A DNA stretch of 36,452 nt from positions 1 through 36,452 of the forward strand of contig JACRTB010000025.1 of the NCBI GenBank assembly GCA_014385025.1. The letters run 5' to 3'. The stretch comes from Yanshouia hominis (lineage in GTDB: Bacteria > Bacillota > Clostridia > Oscillospirales > Ruminococcaceae). The position numbers and the translations under genes were made by a program. The notes beneath the pieces were generated by a model that saw only the letters and a program-made list of their open reading frames with translations, did not search any database and had not been told where the DNA came from. Shown here one piece after another: positions 30,733-36,452 of this stretch (position 1 is the first letter of the stretch; every line of letters starts with the position of its first letter).

Positions 30733-31833
30733 ATGAACAAAACAAGTTTTAAAAAGGTTCTGACCATGCTTCTTGCCGCAGGAATCCTCACTACCGGATG
30801 TGCGTCCGGTACATCTTCTGCTCCAGCAGAAAGCACTGTCCCTGCAGCGGCGGCTGCACCTGCATCTTCATTCGCAGCAGCTTCCGAGGCTAGCTCCGAA
30901 GCAGAACCCACTGTTTCCGGCGATTTGATGGTCTACACCTCCGCGGAAGATGCTTTTATGACTGAGGTGCTCAATCGGTTCAATGCAAAGTATCCCGATG
31001 CAAATGCGCAGTATTTCCGCTCCGGTACCGAAGAGGTCATCAGCAAACTGAAAGCTGAAAAGATGGCAGGCAGTGTACAGGCTGATTTGATTATGGTATC
31101 GGATGGTCCTACTTTTGAATCGCTTAAGGCAGACGGACTGCTTAGTGCATATGAATCTCCTGAGCTTGCAAATATCTATACAGAGTATGTTGACCCCGAG
31201 CGTATGTATTACGGTACATTCCCGGCGGCAATGGGCATTATGTTTAACACCACAATGGTGTCTGAAGCACCGACCGGTTGGAAGGACTTAATTTCCGAAG
31301 CGGCAAAGGATAATGCAATTATGCCCAGCCCGCTTTATTCCGGTACCGCTTGTAATGCCCTGCTTGAGCTGACCCGCACGGAAGGCATTGGTTGGGAATT
31401 CTATCAGAGCATGTACGACAATGGTATGGCAGTTGTCAACGGAAACGGTGGCGTTGTCAATTCGGTTTCTGCCGGTGAAAAGGCGTACGGAATTGTTTGT
31501 GATTCCAATGCACTCGCAGCAGCTGCAAAAGGTTCGCCGGTTGGCTTTATCTATCCCGAGGAAGGTGTTCCCGCAACTGCAGACCCGATTGGTATTCTTG
31601 CCGATGCAAAAAACCGCCCTGCTGCGGAGGCATTTCTCGACTTTATGCTGAGTGAAGAAATCCAGACGCTTGGTCGTGACCTGATTGGTAAATGCCCGGT
31701 TCGCAAAGGAATTGAAGGTCCTGACGGAAGCATGCCGCTGGAAGAGCGCACTACACTTATCAGCGATGCAAAAAAACTCAGTGAAGCACGCGATGCCGAC
31801 AAGGAAACCTTTAAGGAAATGTTCAAGCAGTAA
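30733..31833 (+). CDS. ABC transporter solute-binding lipoprotein, Fe3+/2-aminoethylphosphonate type
   Basis: A 366-residue lipoprotein: a signal peptide ending LTTGC (C23), an Ala/Ser-rich linker (to about 58), then a family 1/AfuA-like binding fold starting DLMVYTSAEDAFMTEVLNRF. Other blocks are KMAGSVQADLIMVSDGPTF, YYGTFPAAMGIMFNTTMV, and DPIGILADAKNRPAAEAFLD. Relatives bind ferric iron, thiamine, spermidine or 2-aminoethylphosphonate. The tyrosine pairs typical of ferric binding proteins are not obvious, so an organic ligand is at least as likely. The ATG at 30733 follows AAAGGA. Overlapping the previous gene with a longer frame is rejected because that part lacks a signal peptide. Confidence 0.88.
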   Translation: MNKTSFKKVLTMLLAAGILTTGCASGTSSAPAESTVPAAAAAPASSFAAASEASSEAEPTVSGDLMVYTSAEDAFMTEVLNRFNAKYPDANAQYFRSGTEEVISKLKAEKMAGSVQADLIMVSDGPTFESLKADGLLSAYESPELANIYTEYVDPERMYYGTFPAAMGIMFNTTMVSEAPTGWKDLISEAAKDNAIMPSPLYSGTACNALLELTRTEGIGWEFYQSMYDNGMAVVNGNGGVVNSVSAGEKAYGIVCDSNALAAAAKGSPVGFIYPEEGVPATADPIGILADAKNRPAAEAFLDFMLSEEIQTLGRDLIGKCPVRKGIEGPDGSMPLEERTTLISDAKKLSEARDADKETFKEMFKQ

Positions 31834-31855
31834 ATTTATTTGAGTACTTAACTTG

Positions 31856-31890
31856 TGCCGTCTGCCGCGATTGGCGGCGGACGGCATTTT
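31856..31890 (+). terminator. Intercistronic 13-bp hairpin between binding protein and permease genes
   Basis: TGCCGTCTGCCGC pairs with GCGGCGGACGGCA (one G-U pair, 5-nt loop) and is followed by TTTT. It sits between the binding-protein stop and the permease ribosome binding site, so it must be leaky if the operon is one transcript. Confidence 0.7.
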
Positions 31891-31908
31891 CTGAAAGGAT
31901 GTGTCGGC

Positions 31909-33600
31909 TTGCCAGTTCTGCGAACCCGTTTGCTGCGACAAATTGTCGCAGCTTTTCTGGCGCTTGTAATTGCGGGGATGTTTTTTGTACCATTGCTGTC
32001 AGTGGTAAAAATGGCCTTTACCGCAGACGGAGGATTCTCTTTTGCGTCATTTATAAAAATTCTAACCAGCGCCAGACAGTATCACGTCATTGCAAATACA
32101 CTGATTATAAATATTGCATCCTCATTGTTGGCGGCAACGCTTGGGGTAAGTGCGGCATATTGTATTGCCTATACCAATCTGCCGAATAAAAAATGGCTGC
32201 ATCGTGCATTGCTGCTTCCGCTGCTGATACCGGGCTATATTATTACATTGGCATGGATGCAGTTCTTCGCAAAAGGAGGGGTGGTTGCATCCTCACTGCG
32301 GCTGATTTTTCCGGCCATTTCAATGCCAAATATTTATTCCTTCGGAGGAATTATCTTTGTCTTTGCAGTTACCAAATATCCGATTATCTATACACTTACG
32401 CTTTCTACTTTTCGGAAAATACCGGTGGACTTAGAATTGGCGGCCGCTGTTTCGGGATGTAATCGCCGACAGATTTTTCGTAAGGTAACGCTGCCTGTAT
32501 CCATGTCAGGTTTGGCAAACGGTGTACTATTGGTATTTTTGTCGTGCTTGGATAACTTTGGAACGGTTGCCTTTTTGGGAATTCCCGCACATATTACAGT
32601 GATGACAACTGATATTTATCAGTCGGTTATCTCCATGAGCGGAAACAGCTTTGCGGATGCTTCCGCCAAATCGGTTGTACTGGGGTTGATTGGTGTGGCG
32701 GCCTCTGTACTTGCCTGGCGCTGCGCAGGTCGATTTGTCACATTGCAAACCGAAACCGAAGATATGAATTCACGTATCCTGCTCAGTCGAAAAAAAGCAC
32801 GTTTGATACAGCTGATTATGCTAGCAGGAATACTACTTATTAATTTTGTTCCATTGCTGACATTGATACAGACAAGTTTGCTTCGTGCGTTTGGACTCCC
32901 GCCAACTCCGGAGAATATGACACTGGAAAATTATGCATTTCTTTTTTCAAATCAAAAGTGCATCAATGCAGTTTTCAACAGTATCATCCTTGCAATTGTT
33001 ACGGCAATCATCTGTTTGATAATCGGAACGATTGCGGCGTATCTGCTTGTTCGCTGCCCGGGACATTTTAGCCGAGCACTAGACTTTATGATTTCGATTC
33101 CTTATTCGATTCCCGGAATCATTCTTGGTCTGGCGTTGATTTTAACTTGGGCTAAACCGCTGCCTTTTATTGGAAAAACCATCTATGGAACAATATTTAT
33201 GTTGCTGCTTTCCTACGTGATTCGATTCACCGCACTGCAAATCAGGTCAAGCTCTGCTGCTATTTTGCAGGTAGATGCATCTATGGAAGAGGCAGGGCGA
33301 GTGAACGGTGCACATGGATTGAGGCTTTGGTTTAAAATATTACTTCCGTTGATTGCACCGGGATGTGTTTCCGGTATGGGTCTGGTGTTTTTGAGCACGC
33401 TTACCGAGCTTACAACATCCTCGCTGCTATGGTCAGCTGGCTCGGAAACCATTGGTGTAGTTATTTATAATTACACCTCTGCAGGACAGACAACGGTTGC
33501 CTGTGCTTTCTCAGTAGCCATTTTAATAATAATTGGTTTGCTGGCAGGCGTACAGGCATTGCTTTCATATTTGATTCGATATAAGAAAGAGGAAGAATAA
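31909..33600 (+). CDS. ABC transporter permease, two-domain (FbpB/ThiP-like)
   Basis: A 563-residue membrane protein with two binding-protein-dependent transport domains in tandem, about twelve helices. Each has an EAA-type loop: LELAAAVSGCNRRQIFRKVT (near residue 195) and MEEAGRVNGAHGLRLWFKIL (near 470), which contact the ATPase. Fused permeases of this form belong to the ferric iron, thiamine and phosphonate importers. The start is TTG at 31909 with AAAGGA nine bases upstream; upstream codons in frame cover the hairpin. Its stop codon directly abuts the ATPase start. Confidence 0.88.
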   Translation: MPVLRTRLLRQIVAAFLALVIAGMFFVPLLSVVKMAFTADGGFSFASFIKILTSARQYHVIANTLIINIASSLLAATLGVSAAYCIAYTNLPNKKWLHRALLLPLLIPGYIITLAWMQFFAKGGVVASSLRLIFPAISMPNIYSFGGIIFVFAVTKYPIIYTLTLSTFRKIPVDLELAAAVSGCNRRQIFRKVTLPVSMSGLANGVLLVFLSCLDNFGTVAFLGIPAHITVMTTDIYQSVISMSGNSFADASAKSVVLGLIGVAASVLAWRCAGRFVTLQTETEDMNSRILLSRKKARLIQLIMLAGILLINFVPLLTLIQTSLLRAFGLPPTPENMTLENYAFLFSNQKCINAVFNSIILAIVTAIICLIIGTIAAYLLVRCPGHFSRALDFMISIPYSIPGIILGLALILTWAKPLPFIGKTIYGTIFMLLLSYVIRFTALQIRSSSAAILQVDASMEEAGRVNGAHGLRLWFKILLPLIAPGCVSGMGLVFLSTLTELTTSSLLWSAGSETIGVVIYNYTSAGQTTVACAFSVAILIIIGLLAGVQALLSYLIRYKKEEE

Positions 33601-34623
33601 ATGGAAACTGAGTGCAGGAATATTGGTATGACATTTGGCAAGACAAAAGCATTGCAGGACATCAATTTAACCATCCATGACGGCGATTTTCTTGCAATTC
33701 TGGGACCTTCCGGGTGCGGAAAAACGACACTTTTACGGCTGCTTGCTGGATTTTCCGCACCGACCCAGGGAGAAATTCGGATTGGTGCAGAACTTGTTGC
33801 CGGAAATGGTTATGTAAAAAGCCCGAATGAGCGCAATATCAGCATGGTGTTTCAGTCGTATGCACTTTGGCCGCATATGACAGTGGAACAGAATATTGCA
33901 TTTCCGATTCGAAACAGTCGGTTTGTTACGGCAAAGCAGAGGAGCAACTGTTCGGAGCGGGTACAGCAGCTGGTGGAAATGGTCGGTCTTCATGCAATGG
34001 AAAAACGGCTTCCCGCACAGCTTTCCGGCGGACAGCGGCAGCGTGTAGCTTTGGCAAGAGCCCTTGCGGCAGAGCCGGCATTGCTGCTGATGGATGAACC
34101 GCTTTCAAATTTGGACTCCGAGCTGCGCATTGAAATGCGGCAGGAGTTGAAACGCCTGCATCGTGCAACGGGTACAACGATTGTCTATGTCACACACGAC
34201 CAGAGTGAGGCACTTGCATTGGCAAATAGAATTGTTGTAATGAATCATGGACGGATTGAGCAGGTCGGAACCGCCAAGGAAATCTATGAAGCGCCGCAAA
34301 CGGAATTTGTCGCCCGGTTTGTAGGACGTTCCAATCTGCTGCATGGTCATTGGACAGAGAATAGATTTTTGCCTGAAGGTGCTGAAACGGTATGGCAGCT
34401 GAAGGATGTTCCGGATACATTTCGAAAATCGGGTCTACTTGCGCTGAAACCGGAGCAGCTTCGCATTTCAGAAAAGAACAATGGAATTCCGGCAACGATC
34501 AAGGAAATTGAATATTTAGGCGCTGAAATGCGGGTGCTTCTTTCTTCAGGACAGACCGCGCTGGAAATGCGCACGAAAGAAATGCATTATCAGGTGGGTG
34601 ATGCCTTATGGCTAACGGTATAA
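33601..34623 (+). CDS. ABC transporter ATP-binding protein (FbpC/PotA-like)
   Basis: A 340-residue ATPase: Walker A GPSGCGKTTLLRLLAG, Q-loop MVFQSYALWPHMTV, signature LSGGQRQRVALARAL, Walker B LLLMDEPLSNLD, and switch His in VTHDQSEA. A C-terminal TOBE-like domain (about 245-340) is present. It powers import by the preceding permease. The ATG comes directly after the permease TAA, with GAGGAAG inside the permease end as ribosome binding site. The last 16 bp overlap the next gene, so expression is coupled. Confidence 0.95.
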   Translation: METECRNIGMTFGKTKALQDINLTIHDGDFLAILGPSGCGKTTLLRLLAGFSAPTQGEIRIGAELVAGNGYVKSPNERNISMVFQSYALWPHMTVEQNIAFPIRNSRFVTAKQRSNCSERVQQLVEMVGLHAMEKRLPAQLSGGQRQRVALARALAAEPALLLMDEPLSNLDSELRIEMRQELKRLHRATGTTIVYVTHDQSEALALANRIVVMNHGRIEQVGTAKEIYEAPQTEFVARFVGRSNLLHGHWTENRFLPEGAETVWQLKDVPDTFRKSGLLALKPEQLRISEKNNGIPATIKEIEYLGAEMRVLLSSGQTALEMRTKEMHYQVGDALWLTV

Positions 34624-35495
34624 AAGCACAGATAGTAGCGCCGGATGTAGGACAGGCCGATTGCTTTCTGATTCAGTTATATCAGGATGCGCAGGTATTT
34701 AATCTGTTGATTGACGGCGGCAGTCGATATGATTTGAATTGGTCGCTGATTGATTTTTTAGGAATGCACCATGTAACGCATCTTGATGTAATGATTTTGA
34801 CACATATGCATCAGGACCATATAGGTCAGATTGACCGTATTGCTGCCCAGTTTACCGTTAGTGCTGCAGTATTTCCGTATCCGGCGTCACAGTTAATGCC
34901 GCCTTATCCCGCTGTATTTGAACAGGAGCGGCGAGATGATACAGGTACTTGTATTCGAGCACAGGCAATTCTAAAAGAACAGCATACCAAATTATACTTT
35001 ACCTTTGGCAATCCGAGGCCTACTGTTTTTATATTTGGAAAATATAAGTTAGAATGTTTATTCCCAACCGGGAATGAGTCATCTGTTTTGGAATTGTTGG
35101 GAGAGATGCGTGACAGTACCGCTGATAAGCAAAAGGAACAATATCAGCAGCTTTGTTCTAATCTAAATGGAGATAGTTCTATTTGGCTGCTGACCTATGC
35201 CGGTGACGACTTGGCACTTTTTTGCGGAGACTGTCTTGCGCAGCATCTGGATAAGGTCTTGTTGGAACGAACGATCCATCCTTATTTGATAAAATTATCG
35301 CATCACGGCAGAAACGATAAGGGGAAAATTTACTTTAACGAAAAGCAGTTGGAGACATTGGCCCCCAAAAAAATGCTGCTTTCAACGACCGGCGAACTTG
35401 CCGGTGCAGTATGGAAAAAAGAACCGTATTTGCAAAAATATCATCCCAATATTCCCGCTTGCTCCAGAAGAAGCGTTCAGATTCAATTTGATTAA
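34608..35495 (+). CDS. ComEC-like metallo-beta-lactamase-fold hydrolase
   Basis: A 295-residue soluble protein, without signal peptide. It has the MBL metal motif LTHMHQDHIG (HxHxDH), preceded by APDVGQADCFLIQL, then FCGD and KLSHHGRNDKG. These are the signature blocks of the hydrolase domain of ComEC/Rec2 proteins and their stand-alone relatives, which act as nucleases or phosphodiesterases. The gene overlaps the ATPase gene by 16 bp, with AGGTGGG as ribosome binding site, and ends the operon. With the PHP protein, it gives the operon two metal-dependent phosphoesterases. It is not close to PhnP in its visible motifs. Substrate unknown. Confidence 0.82.
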   Translation: MANGIKAQIVAPDVGQADCFLIQLYQDAQVFNLLIDGGSRYDLNWSLIDFLGMHHVTHLDVMILTHMHQDHIGQIDRIAAQFTVSAAVFPYPASQLMPPYPAVFEQERRDDTGTCIRAQAILKEQHTKLYFTFGNPRPTVFIFGKYKLECLFPTGNESSVLELLGEMRDSTADKQKEQYQQLCSNLNGDSSIWLLTYAGDDLALFCGDCLAQHLDKVLLERTIHPYLIKLSHHGRNDKGKIYFNEKQLETLAPKKMLLSTTGELAGAVWKKEPYLQKYHPNIPACSRRSVQIQFD

Positions 35496-35565
35496 AAGGG
35501 TGCGGATAAGATTTATGTGCTGAGTCAAGCGTTTTTATCCGAAAATTGCAATAATAAATTGAACA

Positions 35566-35787
35566 CTTTGCAGAGTATATCAGTCTGCGGCCATGCCCGC
35601 AGTAGGCAGGTGTTCCACGCCGTAACTCATAACCAACAGTATAAGGATTGCAATTGATCGGCCGAGCTATGCCTCGGTTTGAGCATCCAAGTTTCTTAAG
35701 CTGTTAAATTGCGCCTTGTTCTTCTGCTCCGAGATGCTGTCCACGCTTGCGGTCTGCTGAAATTGTAATAGAATGGTTCTTGTCCAT
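35566..35787 (-). pseudogene. IS30-family transposase, N-terminal remnant
   Basis: On the minus strand, from ATG 35787 (ribosome binding site CAGGAG), the frame reads MDKNHSITISADRKRGQHL, GAEEQGAI, then a TAA stop at codon 28, and goes on in the same frame as QLKKLGCSNRGIAR and YELRRGTP to about IYSAK. This is the N-terminal helix-turn-helix region of IS30-family transposases. The first stop disables it, and after about 74 codons the similarity ends, so the catalytic DDE core is gone. Confidence 0.75.
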
Positions 35788-36014
35788 GGTGATTGGCTCC
35801 TGCTGTCAGAGTGTTGTGTGGTAACTTTATTCTAACAGATATCCATTCACCATGGATGTTTTTATGTGTTTAATTTCATTTTACAATTAACCAAATTTTT
35901 AGCAAAGTCAGTTAATGTTGTTTTTTCAACGCTATTTCTTTGTTTATAGAGTCACAAAATTGGTGCCGTCAAGGTTTATGCGCAAATTAATCTGCAGATC
36001 TCGTGAAAATGAAA
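35788..36014. other. Spacer between IS remnants, including the probable IS256 end
   Basis: The spacer is AT-rich. The stretch GGTGCCGTCAAGGTTTATGC at about 35961-35980, just past the transposase stop, resembles terminal inverted repeats of IS256-family elements, which on the other strand read TGCGCA-taa-cCTTGAC. I cannot compare it with the other end, which is outside the window. Confidence 0.4.
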
Positions 36015-36452
36015 TCAGTCGGCAACAGAGGCGTCCTCCAGGGCAGCCTCCAGGTGCTTCATGTTCATGTACTTTTTATTGCCCCACTGGGTGCCGGCCA
36101 CATAGCGCAGGCGGGCACAGACCAGCATGAGGGCGGAGTTGCCATCCGGGAAGGTGCCCACCACCCGGGTTCGGCGGCGGATTTCCCGGTTGAGCCGCTC
36201 AATAACGTTGTTGGTCCGGATGCGGGTCCAGTGCTCGAAAGGGAACTCGCAGTAGGTCAGCGTCTCCTCAATGCCGTCCTCCACCTTCTTTGCGGCCTCT
36301 TTCAGCTTCATAGAGCGCAGCTGCTCCACCACAGCTTTCGCTTTCTCACGGGCAGCCTTCTTGCTCTCCTGGGCGTGGATGGCCTTGAGCATCTTGGCGA
36401 CCAGCTTCACCTTGGAACGCGGGGTAACGGAGAATACGTTGCGGTAGAAATG
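36015..36452 (-). CDS. IS256-family (mutator-type) transposase, C-terminal part (runs off the right edge)
   Basis: The 145 visible residues, starting HFYRNVFSVTPRSKVKLVAK at the window edge, match the C-terminal third of mutator-type transposases. The block HWTRIRTNNVIERLNREIRR contains the last Glu of the DDE triad, followed by RRRTRVVGTFPDG. The protein catalyses cut-and-paste or copy-out transposition of its element. The reading frame is open to the edge, so the gene may be complete outside the window. The element borders the acquired operon on its right. Confidence 0.9.
   Translation of the reverse strand, partial: HFYRNVFSVTPRSKVKLVAKMLKAIHAQESKKAAREKAKAVVEQLRSMKLKEAAKKVEDGIEETLTYCEFPFEHWTRIRTNNVIERLNREIRRRTRVVGTFPDGNSALMLVCARLRYVAGTQWGNKKYMNMKHLEAALEDASVAD

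Noticed and set aside
34608-35495. PhnP-type phosphodiesterase assignment
   Set aside because: The visible motifs (DVGQ start, SHHG) are those of the ComEC group.

Overview
The window looks like the chromosome of an anaerobic Gram-positive bacterium of the class Clostridia, probably an Oscillospiraceae/Ruminococcaceae-type gut organism. The reasons are strong AGGAGG ribosome binding sites, lipoprotein linkers rich in Ala/Ser/Pro, several TRAP transporters, a GC-rich backbone and Clostridia-type mobile genes. The genus cannot be read from the sequence. Positions 1 to about 24.8 kb are GC-rich carbon-catabolism clusters; 24.86 kb to the end is mobile or acquired DNA, AT-richer from about 28.4 kb.

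Left part. A minus-strand operon (5.83 to 0.47 kb) encodes two E1 alpha/beta pairs of an acetoin/2-oxoacid dehydrogenase complex followed by a single E2. A 60-bp tandem repeat separates the E2 from the start of a lipoate-protein ligase gene at the left edge. A LysR regulator (6.5-7.4 kb) is divergent from a split transketolase (7.6-9.4 kb). Next, on the plus strand, come a fused TRAP permease, its TAXI-type binding protein, a short-chain dehydrogenase and a GntR regulator (9.7-14.4 kb). Three promoter regions of these units (E1 operon, TRAP operon, gntR) carry the same 22-bp inverted repeat, which suggests one regulon run by that GntR protein.

Middle part. A nine-gene minus-strand operon (23.0 to 14.6 kb) reads dctP-dctQ-dctM, KduD-like dehydrogenase, KDPGal aldolase, galactonate dehydratase, KDGal kinase, AroE-like dehydrogenase, 2-hydroxyacid dehydrogenase. 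It is a De Ley-Doudoroff galactonate pathway with a dedicated importer and two unexplained oxidoreductases. Upstream lies a FadR-type regulator gene with a perfect palindromic operator just downstream of a consensus promoter. A related site lies in the dctP promoter.

Right part. The 3' half of a tRNA-Arg(CCT) gene with its own terminator (24.77-24.86 kb) marks the end of an integrated element. The element carries a membrane-anchored hypothetical protein, a tandem-wHTH/DUF6017 protein and an AAA/DUF4143 ATPase. After a promoter and three consecutive intrinsic terminators (28.58-29.06 kb) follows an AT-richer operon: GntR/UTRA regulator, PHP phosphoesterase, a complete ABC importer of the Fe3+/2-aminoethylphosphonate type, and a ComEC-like metallo-beta-lactamase-fold protein. 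The window ends with a decayed IS30-family transposase and the C-terminal part of an IS256-family transposase.
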